A stretch of DNA of 50,854 nucleotides. It comes from Chloroflexota bacterium (GTDB lineage Bacteria; Chloroflexota; Limnocylindria; P2-11E). The translations under genes and the position numbers were made by a program. The notes beneath the pieces were generated by a model. That model worked only from the letters and a program-made list of their open reading frames with translations. It did not search any database and was not told the DNA's origin. Where the stretch lies: positions 1 to 50,854 of the forward strand of contig VBDQ01000023.1 in NCBI GenBank assembly GCA_005889075.1. Direction: 5' to 3'. Positions 38,647 through 46,029 of this stretch are shown here, in pieces (position 1 is the stretch's first letter; every line of letters starts with the position of its first letter).

Positions 38647-39663
38647 CTACAGCGAGTTGATGAAGTCGGGATTGATCGCGCTCTCGGGCTTGACCGGCGT
38701 ATCGATCTTTCCCTGCGTCTTCCAGAAGTCACCGGCCGCCTTGTGGTTGTCGGCGATCTTCCCCGGGTTGCTCTTGGTCCCCATGATGGTCTTACCGGTC
38801 TTGAGGTCGAACAGCGTGAGCGTGTCGAGGTCGGCCTTCACGTCCTCGGGCTTCTCCTCGGTCGCTTTGCCCACGATGTTCAAGCCGTCGTTTGTGTTCT
38901 GCTGGAACCAGCTGAACGCGTCGTAGTACGCCTTCATGAACTCCTTCACGGTGCCTGGGTACTTGTCGACGAAGTCTGCCCGGAAGGCGAAGCTGTCCAT
39001 GATCAGATCCGGGTATTCCTTTGAAGAGACCAGAACGCGCCCGTCCGCGCGCGCTTTGGCCTTGCTGAGCCACGGCTCCCAGGTGACCGCGACGTCGACC
39101 TGCCCGGCGACGAACGCGGCGCCGGCCTCGCCCGACTTCATGTTCTGCTCGGTGACGTCCGACAGCGATAGGCCGTTCTTCTTGAGGACCTGCGCGAGGA
39201 ACCACTCCGACACCGATCCCTGGTTGACGGCGACCTTCTGACCCTTGAGGTCCTGCACCGTCTTGATGGTGCTCTTGGCAAGGATGCCGTCACCGCCGAC
39301 GGAGGCGTCGATCGGAAAGACTTCGACGGCGGGCACGCCATTGGCCTGTGCGCGCGCGAACGCATCGACGGTGGAGGCCATGCCTTCCAACCGGCCCGCG
39401 GTCAGCGCGAGGAGGCGATCGTTGGGATCCTCCACATCTTGGAACTTGACGTCGAGACCGTGGCTCTTCCACGTGTCCTTGGCGTTGGCGACGTAGATGA
39501 TCGCGTAGCCGGTCCAGGTCGAGGACGCGATGTGAATCGTGCCGTTGTACTTCCCGTCGCCAGTTCCACCCGTTCCCCCGGTCGTACCGCCGCATACGGC
39601 CAGCAGCAGGGCGGCCACGACGGGAAACACCAAGCGCGATAGCCCGGAAGATTGGTTGAGCAT
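38647..39663 (-). CDS. Taurine/nitrate/sulfonate-type substrate-binding lipoprotein
   Basis: A 338-residue lipoprotein of the NMT1/SsuA/TauA type. The lipobox LLAVC ends at C24, followed by a Gly/Thr-rich linker. Family features are SSTWTGYAIIYVANAKDTWKSHGLDVKF, VAFV-type central hinge around QKVAVNQGSVSEWFLAQVL, and DVAVTWEPWLSKA. The ATG at 39663 has GGGGGAGG 8-10 bases before it, so I reject an earlier frame start at 39735. First gene of the importer operon. Confidence 0.9.
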   Translation of the reverse strand: MLNQSSGLSRLVFPVVAALLLAVCGGTTGGTGGTGDGKYNGTIHIASSTWTGYAIIYVANAKDTWKSHGLDVKFQDVEDPNDRLLALTAGRLEGMASTVDAFARAQANGVPAVEVFPIDASVGGDGILAKSTIKTVQDLKGQKVAVNQGSVSEWFLAQVLKKNGLSLSDVTEQNMKSGEAGAAFVAGQVDVAVTWEPWLSKAKARADGRVLVSSKEYPDLIMDSFAFRADFVDKYPGTVKEFMKAYYDAFSWFQQNTNDGLNIVGKATEEKPEDVKADLDTLTLFDLKTGKTIMGTKSNPGKIADNHKAAGDFWKTQGKIDTPVKPESAINPDFINSL

Positions 39664-39784
39664 TAGACGCCTCCCCCGAAAACTCGGGCGCACTCGACAA
39701 CTGGCCTGCGCCCCACGGACCCGCGAGGCGCACATCCTAGAGCGGCTGCTCCGAATCGTCCTCAGCTGTGTGCATGACGAACAG

Positions 39785-39807
39785 GGGACGGTCCAAAGAC
39801 CGCCCCG
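39785..39807 (-). terminator. Terminator-like hairpin after the Asp-box protein gene
   Basis: GGGGACGGTC (39785-39794) pairs with GACCGCCCC (39799-39807) through nine base pairs with one bulged base and a four-base loop, 21 bases after the stop of the Asp-box gene. No T-run follows, but the stem is strong. The remainder of the 164-base gap before the importer shows nothing recognisable; I looked for a guanidine-I riboswitch and did not see one. Confidence 0.5.
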
Positions 39808-39827
39808 CCGCAGCGGCTAAGTCCCGA

Positions 39828-41426
39828 TCAATGGATCGAGAGCGTTGCCGTATAGACGTCCTGGTCCGCGGTCGTGTCGTTCGTGCTCGAGTCGGTCGGG
39901 TCGTTGCCCCTGCGTGTGTCCGTCCAAGCGACGTGCGCGACGCCGTTCGCGTCGACCGTGATCCCGCTGTAGTCACCGATGAAGCTGAACGCGCACGTCG
40001 GGTAGCCGAAGGCGTTCCCGTCGAGCACGTTCGAGGTCGCAGTCGAGATCGCCACGGGCGCAGACCAGCTCGCGCCGCCGTCAGACGAGCCGGCGCCGGC
40101 GATCGAGTACGTGTCGTTCGCTGCGGGTCGGTCGGACCAGCTCGCGAAAACCGTGCCCCCATTCGAGCCGACCCAGGGCAAGAACTGGTCGCCCGAGCCG
40201 CCGCCGATCGCGACCGGGCTGCTCCAGCTCGCACCACCGTCCGTCGAGCGGATGTAGAGCACATCCGCGTTCGTTCCGTTCCAGTTGGACCAGACGACGT
40301 GGAGGTTTGCGCCGTCACGGGCGAAGGCGGGGAAGCTGTAATCGCGGAAGGTCGCGCCCGGGAGCGGGCTCGGGATGTCATTGATCGCCGCGAGGACCCT
40401 CGTGCTGAACGTCGCGCCGCCATCCGTCGACGTGGAGTACGCGACGACGTCGCCGCCACGTGAGTACGCCTCGTACGTGACATGGATCGTGCCTGTCGCA
40501 TCCACGAGGACCACCGAGCCCTGGTTGTAGAGGAACGGGGAGACCCTCACGGGCGCCGACCAGTGCGCCCCGCCATCAGTCGTGTTGCTGATGACGATCG
40601 GCGAGCTCCGCGTGTGGCCGCTCGGCGATGTCTGGAACTGGGTCCAGGTGACATGGGCGACCAGTCCGTTGCTCGGGTCGGCGCCGACCCACTCCTTGTC
40701 GTTGAAGACTCTCCCGCCGTCGGCCGCGGAAGTCTGGAGCACGAAGCTCGTGCTCCACGTCGCGCCTCCATTCTCCGAGCGGCTCACGGCCACCGAGTTC
40801 GCGTTGTCGGTGCGGTTGAAGGCGAGATTCGCGTACCAGAACACGTTGTTCGGCCCGGCGGCGACCGAGGGGTCGCCCGCAGCCTCGTAGGGACCGGGCG
40901 CAATCGCGTTCGCTCGCACGAGGCCGGGGAGGAGGCCGGCCATCCAGGTCGCGCCCCCGTCGGTCGAACGGAAGAAGCCGCCCGAGCCGTCGTATCGGTT
41001 CTCGCTCGGCTCGTAGAGCCGGTAGTCATTCGCGCCGGCGACGAGGATCGCTGCATCGACCGGGCTCACCGCGATCGTCGTCTCGTCCTGTGGTGTCTCC
41101 TTTCCGGGGAAGCAGCTATTGACGGTGACGCCACCGATGGGACTCTGGATCGTCGCGTCGCTGCCGCCAGCGTTGACGTCGACGTTCGGGCCGGCACTCA
41201 CCGTGGTCGCGGCGAGCGTCGCGGCGCTGACCACCGCGGCACCAGAGATCGGAACGGTCGCCTGCCCGTGCCCGCGTCCCTCCGCGGCGAACCCCGATAG
41301 GCGGAACGGCGGCGGCGCTTGGGGATCATCGGCGTATGCCGGCACGCCGGAAGCGACGAGTAGCGCACCAGTCGCGATGACCATGCCGACCCGGCGAGAA
41401 GCGTTGGGTAGCACGCGGAAGCTCAT
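39828..41426 (-). CDS. Secreted Asp-box (BNR) beta-propeller protein, sialidase-like
   Basis: A 532-residue exported protein (signal peptide ending about PAYA-DD). The mature part has six Asp-box turns, S-x-D-G-G-x-x-W in form: STDGGATW, SENGGATW, TTDGGAHW, STDGGATF, STDGGASW and SSDGGASW, one per blade of a six-bladed propeller. Sialidase catalytic Arg/Tyr residues are not evident, so the enzyme label is not justified. AGGGAG precedes the ATG at 41426. It is monocistronic, closed by the hairpin at 39785-39807. Confidence 0.85.
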   Translation of the reverse strand: MSFRVLPNASRRVGMVIATGALLVASGVPAYADDPQAPPPFRLSGFAAEGRGHGQATVPISGAAVVSAATLAATTVSAGPNVDVNAGGSDATIQSPIGGVTVNSCFPGKETPQDETTIAVSPVDAAILVAGANDYRLYEPSENRYDGSGGFFRSTDGGATWMAGLLPGLVRANAIAPGPYEAAGDPSVAAGPNNVFWYANLAFNRTDNANSVAVSRSENGGATWSTSFVLQTSAADGGRVFNDKEWVGADPSNGLVAHVTWTQFQTSPSGHTRSSPIVISNTTDGGAHWSAPVRVSPFLYNQGSVVLVDATGTIHVTYEAYSRGGDVVAYSTSTDGGATFSTRVLAAINDIPSPLPGATFRDYSFPAFARDGANLHVVWSNWNGTNADVLYIRSTDGGASWSSPVAIGGGSGDQFLPWVGSNGGTVFASWSDRPAANDTYSIAGAGSSDGGASWSAPVAISTATSNVLDGNAFGYPTCAFSFIGDYSGITVDANGVAHVAWTDTRRGNDPTDSSTNDTTADQDVYTATLSIH

Positions 41427-41627
41427 GCGATTGCGCTCCCTGAAAACATTCGCGAGTCAGCGACGAAGCGGCCCCTTCGCTTTTGATGGCCATGTCGCGT
41501 CGTCGCATTATGCGCACGTCGAGCAGAGTTATCGCGAGCGAGCACCAGCATGACAATTCCTAGGCCGACGCTGAGTACGGATGCCAGAGCTCCCATCTAC
41601 CGGCCCGGAGTCAGGGCAACGGCGCCG
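41427..41627. promoter_or_regulatory. Upstream region of the Asp-box gene
   Basis: This 200-base gap lies between the start of the Asp-box gene (41426) and the stop of the lipoprotein gene (41628), both on the minus strand. It should contain the Asp-box promoter. Apart from the AGGGAG ribosome-binding site near 41435 no motif could be fixed. Confidence 0.3.
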
Positions 41628-42635
41628 CTAGTAGGCGTCTCCGCAAGAGGACTGATCGGGCATGAGGGCCTGGGCAAAGAGGACGATCCCGGTACCAGCC
41701 GTCCTCCAGACAAGGCCCGTATTAAAGGAGCCGTCAGGAAAATCGCTGACCGCCGCGCCCGCACGCTCCAATGCGGTACGAGCCGCGCGAAAATCGTCCG
41801 CTCCGAGTGCCGCGCAACGCAACGGCCTGGTCCCCGGCCCTATCGGCACGAAGACTTGGCTCGATGCTGCGAGGGGCTCGCCAAAGTCCGTGATAGGCGT
41901 GGTGAAGGGCCAGTCGATTGCATCGACGTCCGGCTGAGTTCCACCGACGGGCTCGGTTGAGATGACCACCCGATATGCGCCGGCGACGTACGGCCGGGGT
42001 CCCGCCGCCACCCACGCGCTCGCGGGAAGCCACTTCTCCGGTGCGGTCAGACGGACGGCAAGCTCGTCCAACTGTGTGCGCGCCGCCGAGGGCTTGTAGA
42101 AGATCTCTTCAGACTGCCCGAGGATCGGCGACGACACGGTCACCGTGCGCGCACCGTTCCAGACTCTGAACGTGCGCGCACTGATGCCATGCGGTTGCGG
42201 GGTGGCTCCCGGAGCGCGCTCCAGAGCGACGAGCCGATCGCTGTCGAAGAGGCCGGTGCCGAGTACGTCGTCACGAAGCCGCTGTGCTCCTGCGGTAGTG
42301 AGCGTGCGCTCGACGAGCGTGCCATCCTCGGCCCTGGTCACGAGGCGGCCCCCGACCGTCAAGACTACCGACGGGGACGGACAGCAAAGCTCTCCGAGTG
42401 AGTCGACCCGGACGACGAGATCAGAGGGTCCTATCGCTGGCAAAGGGACGGGGGCCCGTCGCACGGTACGAGGCGCATCCGTCGGCGACGATGTCGGGCT
42501 CGCTGCAGCGAGAGTTGTCTCCATGTCTTGAGTGGCGGTCGGCTGCGCAGGCGAACCGGTCGCGGGTGCGCATGCGGTCAAGATGATCGCGACGACGACC
42601 ACCATCGCCAGTTGTGCGCGAGATCTCGGGACCAT
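41628..42635 (-). CDS. Lipoprotein of unknown function
   Basis: A 335-residue protein from ATG 42635. The signal ends in lipobox IILTAC at C22, followed by a 35-residue Ser/Thr/Pro linker. The mature part has no recognised family; it contains beta-rich segments (LVVRVDSLGELCCPSPSVVLTVGG, YRVVISTEPVGG) and several cysteines (CC pair, CAAL, SCGDAY at the end). It is divergent from the toroid protein gene at 42753 across 117 bases. Confidence 0.7.
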   Translation of the reverse strand: MVPRSRAQLAMVVVVAIILTACAPATGSPAQPTATQDMETTLAAASPTSSPTDAPRTVRRAPVPLPAIGPSDLVVRVDSLGELCCPSPSVVLTVGGRLVTRAEDGTLVERTLTTAGAQRLRDDVLGTGLFDSDRLVALERAPGATPQPHGISARTFRVWNGARTVTVSSPILGQSEEIFYKPSAARTQLDELAVRLTAPEKWLPASAWVAAGPRPYVAGAYRVVISTEPVGGTQPDVDAIDWPFTTPITDFGEPLAASSQVFVPIGPGTRPLRCAALGADDFRAARTALERAGAAVSDFPDGSFNTGLVWRTAGTGIVLFAQALMPDQSSCGDAY

Positions 42636-42752
42636 CGAACGCACTCTAAAGGTCACCGCCAAGGCACTACCAGGGTTCCGTACTTATCGGAAGTCGGGTC
42701 GCCTCGGCTAGTGTGTCGCCTCCATCAAGCCACTCTCCGCGGGAGGAAGATC

Positions 42753-43691
42753 GTGTCCGTCATCGACTGGCTGCTCAATTCGGACCCGGCGATTCGCTGG
42801 CAGGCGATGCGCGATCTGACCGACGCGCCGGCCGACCAGGTCGCCGCGGAGCGTGCCCGGGTTGCCACCGAAGGCTGGGGCGCGCGGCTGCTGGCTCTGC
42901 GGCGGGAGGATGGGCTGTGGCACACCGGCACGTCGGATTCGGAGTGGCCCTCGCTGCTCGCCCTCTCGATGCTCCGAGACATGGGCCTCGACGCGTCGAG
43001 CGAGGTGGCGCGGAAGGCGATACGCCTGGTCCGCGACAACGCAACGTGGCACTCCCGGGGCCCGTGGCACGGCAACCCGGTGTTCGCGGGCGAGGTCGAG
43101 CCCTGCATCAACGGACGCGTCGTGACCGTCGGCTCGTACTTCGGCGTGGACGTGATAGGCATCGTCGAGCGGCTCCTCGACGAGCAGATGGCCGATGGCG
43201 GGTGGAACTGCGAGCAGGAAAACGGCTCGACCCGCGGATCGTTCCACACGACGATCAACGTCCTCGAGGGTCTTCTGGAGCACGAGCGCGCCATAGGCGG
43301 ATCGGCCGAGGTGACCGCGGCGCGTGAGCGAGGGCAGGAATACCTGCTCGAACGCCGGATGCTGCGCCGGCTCTCGAGCGGCGAGCTGATCGATCCGGCC
43401 TTCACGCTGTTCTCGTTCCCGACCGGCTGGCATTACGACGTCTTGCGCGGGCTCGACTATCTGCGCGCCGCGGGTGTGCCACCCGATGCGCGCGTGGCCG
43501 AGGCTATCGACCTAGTTCGCTCCAAACGTGACGCCGAGGGCCGGTTCCCACTTGAGAACCCACACGAGAGCGAAATGGTCACCGCGCGTGTCCGCGATCT
43601 CGGGTTCGACATGGACGAGCGCGAAGGCCGGCCCAGCCGCTGGAACACCTTGCGCGCGCTGCGCCTGCTTCAGTGGGCGGGCCGATCGTGA
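42753..43691 (+). CDS. Squalene-cyclase-like alpha/alpha-toroid protein
   Basis: A 312-residue protein from GTG 42753, which has GGGAGGA at 42741-42747 before it. The sequence is a series of helix pairs with terpenoid-cyclase/prenyltransferase-type repeats, e.g. DEQMADGGWNCEQENGSTRGSFHTTINVLEGL and KRDAEGRFPLENPH. There is no DXDD or other cyclase acid motif, so it is not a terpene cyclase; similar proteins are annotated loosely as prenyltransferase-repeat proteins and have no known reaction. Single gene, converging on the membrane protein at 43698 with six bases between. Confidence 0.75.
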   Translation: MSVIDWLLNSDPAIRWQAMRDLTDAPADQVAAERARVATEGWGARLLALRREDGLWHTGTSDSEWPSLLALSMLRDMGLDASSEVARKAIRLVRDNATWHSRGPWHGNPVFAGEVEPCINGRVVTVGSYFGVDVIGIVERLLDEQMADGGWNCEQENGSTRGSFHTTINVLEGLLEHERAIGGSAEVTAARERGQEYLLERRMLRRLSSGELIDPAFTLFSFPTGWHYDVLRGLDYLRAAGVPPDARVAEAIDLVRSKRDAEGRFPLENPHESEMVTARVRDLGFDMDEREGRPSRWNTLRALRLLQWAGRS

Positions 43692-43697
43692 CGAGGC

Positions 43698-44048
43698 TTA
43701 GCTCTTCTGCGCGGTCTGGACGCGGGGGAAGTAGCGGATCGCGAAGACCACGTACACCAGCCAGAGTGCGAGCCACGCAGAGCCGACGGCAAGAAGCCCG
43801 ATCGAAAAGAGGATCAAGCTCGGATCCAGGAACAGCAGGGTGTATCCGAGCAGCCAGAGGCGATCGGCCCGGCGGGAGTAGCGAGCCCGCTCGGCATCGT
43901 CGATCCGGCCTACAAGCGAGGAGCCGTAGTAGAAGAAGGATGCGAACACGAATGAGAACGTGGCCAGGCCCATCACGGCCAACGTGGCTTGAAAAAGCAA
44001 GGCATTGACCTCGCCACTCGCGAACCTCGGATACAGAAAGATCAGCAT
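43698..44048 (-). CDS. Small membrane protein of unknown function
   Basis: A 116-residue protein from ATG 44048, MLIFLYPRFASGEVNALL. It has three to four hydrophobic helices (FQATLAVMGLATFSFVFASFFYYGS, LWLLGYTLLFLDPSLILFSIGLLAV, LALWLVYVVFAIRYF) with a basic loop RIDDAERARYSRRADR between the first two. No family recognised. It lies 79 bases after the DHFR/RibD-like gene on the same strand. Confidence 0.6.
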   Translation of the reverse strand: MLIFLYPRFASGEVNALLFQATLAVMGLATFSFVFASFFYYGSSLVGRIDDAERARYSRRADRLWLLGYTLLFLDPSLILFSIGLLAVGSAWLALWLVYVVFAIRYFPRVQTAQKS

Positions 44049-44127
44049 GAACGTCTCCCATGAGAAATGCCTCCTCAGTTCGTCACCATATCCGGCACGC
44101 TTTGGTCTTGCCGACGACGAGAGGTCG

Positions 44128-44730
44128 CTATCGGCGCCGGAGCACGCGGTACCGGATGTGCGTGGCGTACCGCGACTGCGTCGCATCGATGGGGTCGAGG
44201 TCGAAAGACTCATCGAATCCGTCGAAGAGGCGCTTGCCGCCGCCAAGCACGACGGGCGCGATGGTGATCCAGACCTCGTCGAGGTGACCCGCGCGCAGCG
44301 CCTGGCGGATCACGTCCGCCCCACCCATGATGTCGACATTCTTCCCGCCGGCTGCTTCCCGCGCTCGCAGGATGGCCTCTTCGACTCCGTTCACGAACGT
44401 GAACCCCTTTCCGGCGGGCTCGTCCTCGGGGTGGTGAGTGACGATGAAGAACGGAACAGGCCAAGGGTTCGTTCCGCCCCACGCCTCGGCCGCGTCGTAC
44501 GTGCCGCGCCCGCCGACGACCGCTCCGCCGCTTGACATCATCCGATCGAGATGCTCCTTGTCCTTCCCGGTCGCCGCTCCAAGCTTCTCCGTGTCGTAGG
44601 TCCAGGGGCCGCCAAACACCCAGTAGTGGAGACGCTCGCCGCCCTCGCCGAGCCCGCGGCCGGGAGCGTCGTTCGGTCCGGTGATGTAGCCGTCCAGCGA
44701 CATGGTGATCGTCGCGACAACACTCGTCAT
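44128..44730 (-). CDS. DHFR/RibD C-terminal-like reductase
   Basis: A 200-residue protein of the RibD C-terminal/dihydrofolate-reductase fold: TSVVATITMSLDGYITGPND at the start, VVGGRGTYDAAEAWGG as the NADPH-binding helix region, GGKNVDIMGGADVIRQALRAGHLDEVWITIAPVVLGGGKRLFDG as the C-terminal core. Such stand-alone members are NADPH-dependent reductases of unknown substrate (YyaP/YwjB-like). The ATG at 44730 is preferred to a frame start at 44748. The 149-base gap upstream shows nothing further. Confidence 0.9.
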   Translation of the reverse strand: MTSVVATITMSLDGYITGPNDAPGRGLGEGGERLHYWVFGGPWTYDTEKLGAATGKDKEHLDRMMSSGGAVVGGRGTYDAAEAWGGTNPWPVPFFIVTHHPEDEPAGKGFTFVNGVEEAILRAREAAGGKNVDIMGGADVIRQALRAGHLDEVWITIAPVVLGGGKRLFDGFDESFDLDPIDATQSRYATHIRYRVLRRR

Positions 44731-44879
44731 GGCTGCGCCTCCACTCATTCGGGTCTCGGCACGTTAGACGAAGCGCCGAGTCGGAAATCATCGGTGTGCG
44801 CTCGGGCCGCACGAGGGGAGCGGTCGGGAGGTGGCGGACCGTCAGGCGGCGCGCGGAACAGCCTGAGCGGAAGGGGACC

Positions 44880-45403
44880 CTAGAGCTCTGCCGGCTCACG
44901 CCGAGCGCGCGAGACAGTGGCGAGGATCTCCACGATCAGCTCCGCACGCGTGGCGAATGCCGCCATATTCGGTGGAACGAGCTCATACGCCAACGCGATA
45001 TCGCGTATGCGATCCAGATCGAGCGCCCTTAGCTGAGCCGCGAGGAGGCCCTCGCCCATCGCGTCCACCTCAAATGGATCGAGAACGGCGCGCTGTCGCA
45101 GGGGCGAAAGCGACGGGTCGAGCCGCGCTGATCCGTCGGCCGCGCGCGAGCTCGCGCGCCTGAAGGCACCCTCAAGATAGGCCGGACCGACACCGGCGGC
45201 CCAGTACCGGAATGCTCGTTCGTTGGGCTGCATCGTCTCGATGTCCGTCCTCAGGCGCTCGTCGTCTTCGAGATCGACGAACTCGATCCAGCCCTCCACA
45301 TCCCATCCGAACGGACGCGTCCGACGGCGCGCGCACGATAGCGCTTTGCGACGAGGCTCTCGACCACATCCGCGTACTCGTGCGTGACCGTCTTGTCAGT
45401 CAT
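44880..45403 (-). pseudogene. Conserved unknown protein with a one-base frameshift near its N-terminus
   Basis: Two frames must be joined. From ATG 45403 the sequence reads MTDKTVTHEYADVVESLVAK up to VRSDGMW. At about 45297-45300 the frame shifts, and the other frame continues EGWIEFVDLEDDERLRTD to the stop at 44880 (139 codons if read alone from GTG 45299). Insertion of one G to make TGG-GAG-GGC restores the run G-M-W-E-G-W-I-E-F, which I recognise as conserved in this unnamed family. Function unknown. A homopolymer-type sequencing error is as likely as a real mutation. Confidence 0.65.
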
Positions 45404-45520
45404 GGCGTGCAGGTCGTGTCACCAGAACCACTCCGGCCCTCGCTCGCTCGGGCGGACCGCAACATCGTGTGTACAGACGGTTGAGATCCATTTCATGCCC
45501 CAGAGGCTGCTCGTCAAGGA

Positions 45521-46027
45521 GTGTCGGCGGTATCCATGAAATCACGGGCACCCCAGGAAAATGCGGGGTCTCCGTGTGGCAGTCCTTCTGCATCACGGCG
45601 GGCCGTGCATCTCTCACCGCGCGAGAGGGAGATCCTTCGCTACGTCGCGGCAGGACACACCACGAAAGAGCTGGCCGCCGCGCTGAATATCGCCGAGAGC
45701 ACCGCCGAGTGGCACGTCTCGAACATCCTTGTGAAGCTCGGAGCGTCCAGCCGGGCTGAAGCGGTCGCAGTCGGATTACGTGAGGGCCTTCTCGAGCCGG
45801 AGGAGCAACCTCTCACGGGAAGATCGGCGCCCGATTTGGCGACCAGGCCTGAGCGTCGCGCTCACGGCTGGCGGGACGAACGGGTCATCCATTTCGATCT
45901 GCTCGGAGTGCATCTCGGGAAGATCAGGATCGGGCGCGGCCGCCAAGATCTTGCGCAGACGGAAACAAAGCCCGTGCGTGCCGAGTCCGGCGGGCCTGAA
46001 GACCGCAGCGGTGCAAAGAAGGGATAG
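45521..46027 (+). CDS. LuxR-type helix-turn-helix regulator without receiver
   Basis: A 168-residue protein from GTG 45521 (ATG 45536 is an alternative). Residues 30-95 are a LuxR/GerE DNA-binding domain: LSPREREILRYVAAGHTTKELAAALNIAESTAEWHVSNILVKLGASSRAEAV is matched at every usual position. The flanking 30 N-terminal and 70 C-terminal residues are low-complexity and may not be ordered. No sensory domain is present. Its stop shares a base with the frame of the Lon-related gene, so they may be coupled and the regulator may control the protease. Confidence 0.8.
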   Translation: MSAVSMKSRAPQENAGSPCGSPSASRRAVHLSPREREILRYVAAGHTTKELAAALNIAESTAEWHVSNILVKLGASSRAEAVAVGLREGLLEPEEQPLTGRSAPDLATRPERRAHGWRDERVIHFDLLGVHLGKIRIGRGRQDLAQTETKPVRAESGGPEDRSGAKKG

Positions 46028-46029
46028 TG

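Noticed and set aside
39664-39827. Possible guanidine-I riboswitch upstream of the importer with the ureohydrolase relative
   Set aside because: The conserved sequence blocks of that riboswitch could not be found in this region on the minus strand; only a terminator-like hairpin is present.
42753-43691. Terpene or squalene cyclase
   Set aside because: The helical repeats fit but no DXDD-type acid motif is present and the protein is only half the usual length.
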